Source: Bacillota bacterium (GTDB lineage Bacteria; Bacillota; Clostridia; Oscillospirales; Butyricicoccaceae). From it: a DNA stretch of 8,285 nucleotides. The notes beneath the pieces are model-generated. The model saw nothing but the letters and a program-made list of their open reading frames with translations. It did no database searches and had not been told where the DNA came from. Shown here in pieces: positions 1 through 5,020 of the stretch. The stretch covers positions 1 to 8,285 of the forward strand of contig JAUZPW010000052.1 in the NCBI GenBank assembly GCA_030705725.1, in the 5' to 3' direction. The position numbers and the translations under genes were made by a program. Within the stretch, counting starts at the first letter, position 1. Each line of letters starts with the position of its first letter.

Positions 1-459
1 AGCCGGAAAATAAAAGCCGGAGACACCGTAGAGCTGCTTCAATACGGCAGCCGCGCGACGGTCTCGGAGAAGCCGGACGAGAACGGAAATATGATCCTTC
101 AGGCAGGAATTTTGAAAATAAGCGCAAAACTATCCGAGGTACGCCTGATAGAGGACGAAATTGTAAAAAAACCGGACATTTCGGCAAAAGTAATTAAAGA
201 CGGCAACAAAACGGCGGAGGTTCACACCGAGCTTGATTTAAGGGGAAAAGCTGCGGACGAGGCGGCGCTCGAGCTTGACCGTTTTATTGACGGAGCGATA
301 CTTATGGGGCTGCACACCGTTATGGTAATTCATGGAAAAGGCACCGGAGTTTTAAGAGCCGCGGTGCACGAGCATCTTAAAAAGCATCGCCAGGTCAAAA
401 GCTTCCGGCTGGGAAGATACGGAGAAGGGGAGACTGGGGTTACCGTAATCGAGATTTAG
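1..459 (+). CDS. mutS2: MutS2 endonuclease, C-terminal part including Smr domain (5' end outside window)
   Basis: Frame 1 is open from the first base to the TAG at 457-459, giving the last 152 residues of a larger protein. The first ~55 residues (GDTVELL... QAGILKISAKL) match the linker between the MutS2 ATPase/clamp region and the Smr domain. The Smr domain follows from about residue 76: LDLRG at ~78-82, HGKGTGVLR at ~111-119, and a GVTVIEI-type ending. LDLR and HGxG are the signature motifs of the Smr nuclease domain. MutS2 family proteins are about 780-800 aa dimeric ATPases that suppress recombination or act in ribosome rescue, unlike mismatch-repair MutS. The N-terminal clamp and Walker motifs lie outside the window. 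An internal ATG at 91 is not the start, because homologous sequence continues upstream of it. No clear hairpin precedes the T-run at about 462-470, so its terminator is uncertain. Confidence 0.93.
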   Translation, partial: SRKIKAGDTVELLQYGSRATVSEKPDENGNMILQAGILKISAKLSEVRLIEDEIVKKPDISAKVIKDGNKTAEVHTELDLRGKAADEAALELDRFIDGAILMGLHTVMVIHGKGTGVLRAAVHEHLKKHRQVKSFRLGRYGEGETGVTVIEI

Positions 460-509
460 CATTTTTTTTCTTGATTATCTAAAAATAAGGTAATATAATT
501 AAAATGTTG

Positions 510-556
510 TAGACAGCTTATGTTTGCACCCGGTACTATATAAAACGATATATAAT
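510..556 (+). promoter_or_regulatory. Probable promoter region of the HPr-family gene
   Basis: This AT-rich stretch lies between mutS2 and the HPr-family gene. A perfect TATAAT occurs at 551-556, but its best -35 candidate (TTGCAC, 524-529) is 21 nt away, which is long. An alternative is TAGACA (510-515), 18 nt, then TACTAT (534-539). The gene is bounded downstream by its own terminator, so a promoter here is likely, but the exact hexamers cannot be fixed by eye. Confidence 0.45.
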
Positions 557-566
557 GATTAATCAT
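555..566. repeat. Perfect 12-bp palindrome before the HPr-family RBS
   Basis: ATGATTAATCAT is fully self-complementary. It begins in the last bases of TATAAT (551-556) and ends directly before the AGGAG ribosome-binding site. This is where an operator could sit. However, one or two perfect 12-bp palindromes are expected by chance in a window this size, and more in AT-rich DNA. Confidence 0.35.
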
Positions 567-571
567 AGGAG
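567..571 (+). promoter_or_regulatory. Ribosome-binding site that decides the HPr-family start
   Basis: AGGAG lies 11 nt before the ATG at 583 and only 2 nt before an in-frame GTG at 574. The 2-nt spacing is too short for initiation, so ATG 583 is chosen. That start also places the conserved residues at exactly positions 15, 17 and 46 of the usual HPr numbering. Confidence 0.75.
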
Positions 572-582
572 CGGTGTTTAAT

Positions 583-846
583 ATGTACTCTAAGGAAATA
601 CAGGTGCAAAACCAGGTCGGACTGTATGCACGTCCTGCTACATTCTTTATCCAGAAGGCAAATGAGTTTAAGAGTACTATACTGGTGGAAAAGGAAGAAC
701 GGAAGGTAAACGCGAAAAGCCTGTTAGGCGTGCTGTCTCTCGGCATCACAAAGGGCACGGTAGTCAATATTTCCGCCGACGGCCCGGACGAGGTGGAAGC
801 GGTTTCTGCGCTCATCGATCTCATCAAGTCGAATTTCAGCGAATAA
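583..846 (+). CDS. HPr-family protein with Tyr15 instead of His15 (Crh-like)
   Basis: This 87-residue protein has the HPr length and fold signature. HPr carries phosphate from enzyme I to PTS EII proteins through His15; in Firmicutes, HPr kinase also phosphorylates Ser46 to make it a CcpA corepressor. Here the active-site loop reads GLYARPATFF: Gly13, Tyr15, Arg17 and Pro18 are present, but the codon at position 15 is TAT (Tyr). The regulatory site is intact, with Ser46 in AKSLLGVLSLG. This resembles Crh of Bacillus, where position 15 is Gln and only Ser46 is used. I infer that it cannot act as a normal phosphocarrier and more likely has a regulatory role. No ptsI or EII gene is nearby. The gene stands alone between mutS2 and uvrC with its own terminator. 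Family assignment is firm; function is inferred. Confidence 0.93.
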   Translation: MYSKEIQVQNQVGLYARPATFFIQKANEFKSTILVEKEERKVNAKSLLGVLSLGITKGTVVNISADGPDEVEAVSALIDLIKSNFSE

Positions 847-871
847 CGCACAGCATCCGGAATAGAGAGCC

Positions 872-899
872 AAAAAGCGCCGTTTGTTCGGCGCTTTTT
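872..899 (+). terminator. Intrinsic terminator after the HPr-family gene
   Basis: An 11-bp perfect stem (AAAAAGCGCCG, 872-882, with CGGCGCTTTTT, 889-899) has a 6-nt loop, a GC core and a T-run on the 3' side. The A-run on the 5' arm means it would also work on the opposite strand. It begins 25 nt after the HPr-family stop codon. Confidence 0.88.
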
Positions 900-920
900 C
901 TAAAACCTGAGGATTAAAAT

Positions 921-2750
921 ATGGATTTAGCCGCCCTGCATCAAAAATCGCTCGAGCTTCCCAAAAAGCCCGGCGTATATATTATGAAAGACATCACCGG
1001 CGAGGTTATCTACGTCGGCAAGGCCAAAGCGCTCAAAAACAGGGTCACGCAGTATTTTCAGAGCGGCGCCGCCCATACCGTCAAGACCGCGCACATGGTG
1101 TCAAGGGTCTTTGATTTCGACATTATTGTGACCGGCACCGAGTTTGAAGCTTTGGTGCTTGAGTGTTCGCTTATAAAACGCTACCGCCCGAAATACAACA
1201 TACTGCTGAAGGACGACAAGGGGTACCCGTATATAAGGCTTGCCGTAAAGGAAGAATATCCTAGAATGGAGGTCTGCCGAAAGCCGGCCCCGGATGGGGC
1301 GCGCTATTTCGGGCCATACGGAGGAAGACGTTCGGCGTTTCTGGCCATCGAGGCTGTCTGCGATATATTGAAGCTTCCGACCTGCCGCAGAAAATTCCCA
1401 CAGGAGATAAAAAAGTCTAGGCCCTGCCTCAACCGGCATTTAAACCGCTGTATCGGCGTATGCGAGGGAAACGTGCCGCCCGAAGATTACAAAAAGCTCA
1501 TGCAGCAGGCGACGGACCTCCTCGAGGGCAAGCTTGAGACGCTTGCCGCCGAGCTTAAAGACTGCATGGAAAGAGCGTCTGAAAACCTTGAGTTTGAAAA
1601 GGCGGCGGCGCTTCGGGACAAGCTCAGGGCGGTCGGGAACCTGGACCTCAAGCAGAAGGTTACGTCCGGCGCTTTTTCGGATCTCGACATCATCGCGTTC
1701 GGACAGGGAAAGGTTTTCGGCTGCGTAGTGGTTTTGCACTATATTGAAGGCACCCTGCTCGAAAAAGAGGTTGAGTTTTTTACGGAAACAGAGGGGGAAG
1801 ACGCGCCCGAGGTTTTATCCGGCTTCATAAAGCAGTATTACGGGGCGCGGCAGGTTTCACCAAAGGATGTGCTTTTGTCCGCTGAAATCGAAGACAGGGG
1901 TGCAGTCGAAACCTGGCTTACCGGAATGTGCGGAAGAAAGGTCGGCTTAATTACCCCTCAGAAGGGCAAAAAGCGGGAGCTCGTTCTTATGGCGCTTCAA
2001 AACGTCAAAGAGGAGCTCGGCTTAAAAGAAAGCGAAACGGAACGCGAGTCCAAATCTCTCGCGATGCTTTGCGAAGCGCTTGGGCTTTCGGAAATCGGGC
2101 GCGTAGAGGCATATGATATTTCAAATACCGCCGGGGAAGACACGGTGGGCTCGATGGTGGTTTTTGATGGGGCAAAGCCGTCTAAAAAAGACTATCGGCG
2201 CTTCCGCATCAAAACGATCGAGGGGCAGAACGATTACGGGGCGATGCAGGAGGTCCTGCGCAGGCGTTTCGGGGAATACGAAAGCGGAGGAGAAGGCTTT
2301 TCGAGCCTTCCGTCCCTGCTTTTGATAGACGGCGGGCTCGGACATGTTACGGCCGCGAAAGCGGTGCTAAGCGAGCTTTCCTTAGCCCTTCCGGTATACG
2401 GTATGGTCAAGGACGACCGACACAGGACAAGGGCTCTTGTATCGGCAGACGGGAGCTCGATCGGTTTAAGCGCGACGCCGGTGCTTTTTTCGCTGGTGGG
2501 CAGAATTCAGGAGGAGGCCCACCGCTTCGCGATTTCATATCACCGAACGCTGCGCGCAAAACGCGGCTACACTTCGGCAATCGATAAAATCCCGGGAGTC
2601 GGGGAAGCCAGGCGGAAAGCGCTGCTAAAACAGTTCGGAACCGTTAAGAAAATCAGGGAGGCGACGGCCTCGGAGCTTTCGGAAGCGGTGCCGAAAAACA
2701 TTGCGGAGAAGGTTTACGAATATTTTCACCGAACGGAGAATGAAGCTTGA
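921..2750 (+). CDS. uvrC: UvrABC system protein C (excinuclease subunit)
   Basis: UvrC makes both incisions around DNA lesions in nucleotide excision repair, after UvrA and UvrB have located the damage. The 609 residues match the usual length. Domains in order: an N-terminal GIY-YIG nuclease (GVY 18-20, YVGKAK 31-36, Arg41, Glu76); four conserved cysteines (155, 169, 177, 181) of the type reported to bind a 4Fe-4S cluster; a UVR domain that contacts UvrB (about 205-240); an RNase H-like nuclease with Asp399 (EAYDIS), Asp470 (LLIDGG) and the KDDRHR motif with His501; and a C-terminal helix-hairpin-helix pair (IDKIPGVGEARR from 554). The ATG has TGAGGA at 908-913, 7 nt upstream. It is first in a tight operon with rsmD, coaD and a coiled-coil gene. 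Only 21 nt separate it from the upstream terminator, so no private promoter is visible. Confidence 0.98.
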   Translation: MDLAALHQKSLELPKKPGVYIMKDITGEVIYVGKAKALKNRVTQYFQSGAAHTVKTAHMVSRVFDFDIIVTGTEFEALVLECSLIKRYRPKYNILLKDDKGYPYIRLAVKEEYPRMEVCRKPAPDGARYFGPYGGRRSAFLAIEAVCDILKLPTCRRKFPQEIKKSRPCLNRHLNRCIGVCEGNVPPEDYKKLMQQATDLLEGKLETLAAELKDCMERASENLEFEKAAALRDKLRAVGNLDLKQKVTSGAFSDLDIIAFGQGKVFGCVVVLHYIEGTLLEKEVEFFTETEGEDAPEVLSGFIKQYYGARQVSPKDVLLSAEIEDRGAVETWLTGMCGRKVGLITPQKGKKRELVLMALQNVKEELGLKESETERESKSLAMLCEALGLSEIGRVEAYDISNTAGEDTVGSMVVFDGAKPSKKDYRRFRIKTIEGQNDYGAMQEVLRRRFGEYESGGEGFSSLPSLLLIDGGLGHVTAAKAVLSELSLALPVYGMVKDDRHRTRALVSADGSSIGLSATPVLFSLVGRIQEEAHRFAISYHRTLRAKRGYTSAIDKIPGVGEARRKALLKQFGTVKKIREATASELSEAVPKNIAEKVYEYFHRTENEA

Positions 2751-3298
2751 GAATAATCAGCGGCACGGCTAAGGGCAGGCGCCTTTTAACTATACCGGGC
2801 ACAGATACAAGGCCGACTACGGACAGAATCAAAGAATCGATATTTGATATTATTCAGTTTAGCGTTCGCGACGCCGCCGTTGCCGACCTTTTCGCGGGGA
2901 CGGGGCAGATGGGCATTGAGGCTCTCAGCAGGGGCGCCTCGAACTGCGTCTTTTTCGATATACGCGAGGAGTGCGTCAAAACAATCCGCAAAAATATTGA
3001 GACGGCGGGCTTTAAGGACAAGGCACAGGTCTGTCAGAAGGATTACAGAACGCTTTTTTCTGAAAACGCGAGAAACTCGTATGACATCGTTTTTCTTGAT
3101 CCGCCTTACAGGAGCGGTTTATTGAACGAAGCGCTGGCGCTCTCAACTAAATTTGACATCCTAAAAGCCCATGGTATAATAATATGCGAAAGCGCCGCGG
3201 ACGAGATTCTGACGGAAGTTCATGCGCCTTATGCAAAAGGCAGGGAATACCGCTACGGAAGCGTTAAAATCACGCTGGTATCAAAGACGGGTGAATAA
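2747..3298 (+). CDS. rsmD: 16S rRNA (guanine(966)-N(2))-methyltransferase RsmD
   Basis: RsmD uses S-adenosylmethionine to methylate G966 of 16S rRNA during 30S subunit assembly. The 183-residue protein has the family opening MRIISGTAKGR, then TRPTTDRIKESIF (21-33), the SAM-binding motif DLFAGTGQMGIEA (47-59) and the catalytic DPPY (118-121). The start is a TTG at 2747 overlapping the uvrC stop by 4 nt (TTGA). GGAG at 2735-2738 lies 8 nt upstream, and the family N-terminus begins exactly there, which supports this rare start. The overlap suggests translational coupling to uvrC. The next gene, coaD, begins immediately after its stop codon, an order common in Firmicutes. Confidence 0.96.
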   Translation: MRIISGTAKGRRLLTIPGTDTRPTTDRIKESIFDIIQFSVRDAAVADLFAGTGQMGIEALSRGASNCVFFDIREECVKTIRKNIETAGFKDKAQVCQKDYRTLFSENARNSYDIVFLDPPYRSGLLNEALALSTKFDILKAHGIIICESAADEILTEVHAPYAKGREYRYGSVKITLVSKTGE

Positions 3299-3787
3299 AT
3301 GAGAACGGCAGTCTATCCGGGCAGTTTCGATCCCGTTACATTCGGACATGTGGATATCATCGAAAGGGCGTCGAAGCTTTTCGACACGCTTATAGTGGCG
3401 GCTATGGTAAACCGGGAAAAAATGCCGGTTTTCTCGGTTGAGGAACGCATCTTAATGCTCAAAAAGGTTACGGCGCATTTTGACAATGTTAAAGTTGTAA
3501 AATTCGACGGGCTCCTCGCGGATTTCGCGCGTGAGAACGGAGCCGATACCATTATCAAGGGCCTTCGGGCGATATCCGATTTCGAGTATGAGTTCCAGAT
3601 GGCGATGGTAAACAAAAAGCTTAACCGCAGCCTTGACACGGTCTTTTTGATGACCGGTGAAAAATATATGTATCTTAGCTCCCGGGTCGTTAAGGCCGTG
3701 GGATCTTTTGGGGGAGACCTTTCGGAGTTCGTTCCCCAAGAGATTGCGGGAGAGGTAGCAGAAAAGCTTTTATCAAGGAGGAAATGA
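3299..3787 (+). CDS. coaD: Phosphopantetheine adenylyltransferase CoaD
   Basis: CoaD joins ATP and 4'-phosphopantetheine to give dephospho-CoA, the penultimate step of coenzyme A synthesis, in the cytoplasm. The 162 residues fit the family (about 160). Visible motifs are PGSFDPVTFGH at 7-17, including the nucleotidyltransferase TxGH motif (14-17), Lys41 in NREKMP, KGLRAISDFEYE at 87-98 with Arg90, and the late LSSRVVK motif at 126-132. The ATG starts on the base after the rsmD TAA, so there is no spacer. The Shine-Dalgarno is weak (a GGGTG-like stretch), which makes coupling to rsmD translation likely. Confidence 0.98.
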   Translation: MRTAVYPGSFDPVTFGHVDIIERASKLFDTLIVAAMVNREKMPVFSVEERILMLKKVTAHFDNVKVVKFDGLLADFARENGADTIIKGLRAISDFEYEFQMAMVNKKLNRSLDTVFLMTGEKYMYLSSRVVKAVGSFGGDLSEFVPQEIAGEVAEKLLSRRK

Positions 3788-3788
3788 T

Positions 3789-4265
3789 ATGGCAGGCTCC
3801 GTTGAAGAACTGATCCATTCACTATATGAAATGATACAGGACGCATGGATGATTCCGCTCGGCGGCGATAAATGCGTTGTTGAAAAAGAAAAGGTTCTCG
3901 ACATACTTGACGAAATAATCGCAGTTTTGCCGAACGACCTTAAAATGGCGCGCGACATTGTGGAAAAGCGCAACGACGTGATTCTCTCGGGCAAGCGGGA
4001 ATCCGAGGCTATAAAAAGGCAGGCTGAGGAACAGGCGCGTATGATGCTTTCCGAGAACGAAATTGTTCAGGAAGCGAGAAAAAAGGCAAACGATATTATC
4101 TCGGCCGCCCGCACCCGTTCAAACGAACTGCGTAAGGCCGCTAACGATTACTGCGAGGATTCGCTGAAGCGGACGGAGGAATCCGTCATAAAAGCGCTTG
4201 AGGATATTAAGCAGTCGAGGCAGGAATTCAAAAATGCGGCAATAAAGGCCGCAAAACAGGAATAA
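3789..4265 (+). CDS. Coiled-coil protein of unknown function downstream of coaD
   Basis: This 158-residue protein is soluble and mostly helical. Residues 1-65 form a compact helical segment (LYEMIQDAWMIPLGGDK, then VLDILDEIIAVLPNDL). Residues ~65-158 are a long charged coil rich in Ala, Glu, Lys and Arg with heptad-like spacing. No signal peptide or membrane segment is seen. Proteins of this shape often get automatic names such as ATPase, V-type ATPase subunit E/G/H-like or DivIVA-like because of coil composition; no Walker motif supports ATPase activity here. The start is secure: AAGGAGG (3775-3781) lies 7 nt before the ATG, which is 1 nt past the coaD stop. It is the last gene of the uvrC-rsmD-coaD operon, ahead of a strong terminator. 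I recall similar coil proteins after coaD in other clostridia but cannot name a function. Confidence 0.85.
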   Translation: MAGSVEELIHSLYEMIQDAWMIPLGGDKCVVEKEKVLDILDEIIAVLPNDLKMARDIVEKRNDVILSGKRESEAIKRQAEEQARMMLSENEIVQEARKKANDIISAARTRSNELRKAANDYCEDSLKRTEESVIKALEDIKQSRQEFKNAAIKAAKQE

Positions 4266-4284
4266 ATCACTACCTGATTTGATA

Positions 4285-4305
4285 TCGAGGGGCACGGCCC
4301 CTTGA
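4285..4305 (+). other. GC-rich hairpin upstream of the operon terminator
   Basis: TCGAGGGGC (4285-4293) pairs with GCCCCTTGA (4297-4305), with one G-U pair and a 3-nt ACG loop. No T-run follows, so it is not an intrinsic terminator by itself. It sits 19 nt after the coil gene's stop and just before the true terminator, where it could protect the mRNA 3' end. Confidence 0.5.
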
Positions 4306-4314
4306 CAATCTACA

Positions 4315-4347
4315 AAAAAGCGGCGGGTTACAGGCCCGCTGCTTTTT
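4315..4347 (+). terminator. Intrinsic terminator of the uvrC-rsmD-coaD-coil operon
   Basis: The arms are 4315-4327 (A-run plus GCGGCGGG) and 4335-4347 (CCCGCTGC plus T5). They form a GC-rich 8-bp core with one G-U pair, extended by A-T pairs, around a 7-nt loop. The T-run supports termination on the + strand, and the A-run would serve the opposite strand. It separates the housekeeping operon from the division cluster. Confidence 0.9.
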
Positions 4348-4495
4348 GATTTTTAAAACGCCCTGAAACAATGTCAAAAATCAACGAAAAACATTAAAAA
4401 AGCAAAAACATCGAACATACGTTTTATAATTCGGTTTTAGCAGGAAAATGTCAAAAAAAAGCCGGTTAAAGGGGAAAAAAATTCTGAAAATAGTA
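4348..4495. other. AT-rich spacer upstream of the mraZ promoter
   Basis: No gene is supported here. The stretch is rich in A-tracts, which could act as an UP element or bend DNA upstream of the mraZ promoter. AATGTCAAAAA occurs twice (4370-4380 and 4447-4457). A TATAAT at 4425-4430 has no acceptable -35 box at 16-18 nt. Together with the downstream promoter and leader, it forms the 340-base gene-free interval between the coil gene and mraZ. Confidence 0.5.
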
Positions 4496-4524
4496 TTGCA
4501 ATTTAAGCTCCAAGTGCTTATAAT
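4496..4524 (+). promoter_or_regulatory. Sigma-A-type promoter of the mraZ-rsmH-ftsL-PBP cluster
   Basis: TTGCAA (-35, 4496-4501) and a perfect TATAAT (-10, 4519-4524) are separated by exactly 17 nt, with A-tracts upstream. Transcription would start near 4531, leaving a leader of about 75 nt before the mraZ start. It is the best promoter match in the window and is placed as expected for the division cluster. Confidence 0.8.
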
Positions 4525-4533
4525 TGTAAGCAC
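4514..4533. promoter_or_regulatory. 20-bp near-perfect palindrome over the -10 box (possible operator)
   Basis: GTGCTTA (4514-4520) and TAAGCAC (4527-4533) are perfect inverted copies. Extending through the centre gives 9 of 10 matched pairs. The dyad covers the -10 box and the likely transcription start, where a dimeric repressor would block RNA polymerase. The protein that might bind is unknown. MraZ family boxes are direct repeats, so this may be a separate site. Confidence 0.5.
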
Positions 4534-4534
4534 G

Positions 4535-4559
4535 GTGGTGAATTGTGGAGGAAAGTACC
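4535..4559 (+). promoter_or_regulatory. Candidate MraZ operator: GTGG-type boxes at 10-nt spacing
   Basis: GTGGT (4535-4539) and GTGGA (4545-4549) are direct repeats with 5-nt spacers, followed in phase by a degenerate GTACC (4555-4559). E. coli MraZ binds TGGG-like direct repeats with 5-nt spacers ahead of its own gene, and this layout has the same period. The site lies just past the predicted transcription start, which fits autoregulation of the cluster by MraZ. Only two boxes are good, so this is a candidate. Confidence 0.5.
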
Positions 4560-4565
4560 ACAATT
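4541..4565 (+). repeat. 8-bp inverted repeat in the mraZ leader
   Basis: AATTGTGG (4541-4548) and CCACAATT (4558-4565) are perfect inverted copies around a 9-nt loop. The left arm contains the second GTGG box. It could form a modest RNA hairpin in the leader, but it does not cover the mraZ ribosome-binding site at 4591-4596. Confidence 0.5.
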
Positions 4566-4590
4566 GAACATGAAAAAACATTAATGGGGC

Positions 4591-4596
4591 GGGAGG
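4591..4596 (+). promoter_or_regulatory. Ribosome-binding site that decides the mraZ start
   Basis: GGGAGG directly abuts an in-frame TTG at 4597, leaving no spacer, but lies 9 nt before the GTG at 4606. The GTG is therefore the functional start, and it gives the family-like beginning MTGEFQHT. Confidence 0.75.
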
Positions 4597-4605
4597 TTGG
4601 TTTTT

Positions 4606-5019
4606 GTGACAGGCGAGTTCCAACACACGATTGACGCAAAAGGACGCCTTTTTGTCCCCGCGAAATTTCGTGAAGAGCTCACCGACCGTTTTGTAGTCAC
4701 AAAAGGCCTTGACAACTGCCTGTTTGTTTATTCAAAACAAAACTGGGATGTGCTTGAGGAAAAAATCAGAGCGCTCCCGCTTTCAAAGGCAAACCTGCAG
4801 CGCTTTTTTCTTTCGAGCGCAGTTGAGTGCGAGCTTGACACTCAGGGAAGAATCCTTATTCCGCAGAGCCTGCGAGACCATGCGTTTCTGACGAGGGAAG
4901 TCGCCGTCATCGGCGTATCCTCCCGCGCGGAGATATGGGACTTAAAGCGGTGGAACGATTACAACAGCGTAATGACTTCGGAGAAGATAGCCGAAGCCAT
5001 GGAAGAAATAGGATTCTGA
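4606..5019 (+). CDS. mraZ: Transcriptional regulator MraZ
   Basis: MraZ is a nucleoid-associated, AbrB/SpoVT-like DNA-binding protein that represses the division/cell-wall cluster it heads. The 137 residues contain two tandem half-repeats with the signature DxxGR: DAKGR at 10-14 (within HTIDAKGRLFVPAKF) and DTQGR at 78-82 (within CELDTQGRILIPQSL). The family usually has 140-150 residues and forms a ring-shaped oligomer. The GTG at 4606 is preferred over the in-frame TTG at 4597 because of Shine-Dalgarno spacing. A strong promoter and GTGG-type repeats lie upstream, consistent with autoregulation. The rsmH start codon begins 1 nt after the mraZ stop. Confidence 0.96.
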   Translation: MTGEFQHTIDAKGRLFVPAKFREELTDRFVVTKGLDNCLFVYSKQNWDVLEEKIRALPLSKANLQRFFLSSAVECELDTQGRILIPQSLRDHAFLTREVAVIGVSSRAEIWDLKRWNDYNSVMTSEKIAEAMEEIGF

Positions 5020-5020
5020 G

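Noticed and set aside
460..475. T-rich run after the mutS2 stop as an intrinsic terminator
   Set aside because: No convincing stem precedes the T-run; the nearby TTAC/GTAA pairing is too short.
456..851. Long antisense reading frame (131 codons) opposite the HPr-family gene
   Set aside because: It covers the HPr-family gene, its promoter region and the intergenic DNA, has no recognisable motif, and its composition mirrors the sense gene.
1664..1684. GGCGCTTTTTCGG inside uvrC, similar to the terminator tail at 889-900
   Set aside because: There is no matching 5' arm to form a stem, and it lies within conserved coding sequence.
3313..3846. 177-codon antisense reading frame opposite coaD
   Set aside because: The sense strand is an unmistakable, full-length CoaD. 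The antisense product has no family features or RBS support.
4425..4430. TATAAT as a second mraZ promoter
   Set aside because: The 16-18 nt upstream positions are A-rich with no -35 resemblance; the promoter at 4496-4524 is far better.
4371..4454. TGTCAA elements as minus-strand -35 (TTGACA) boxes
   Set aside because: No matching -10 box is found at 16-18 nt on that strand, and no minus-strand gene follows.
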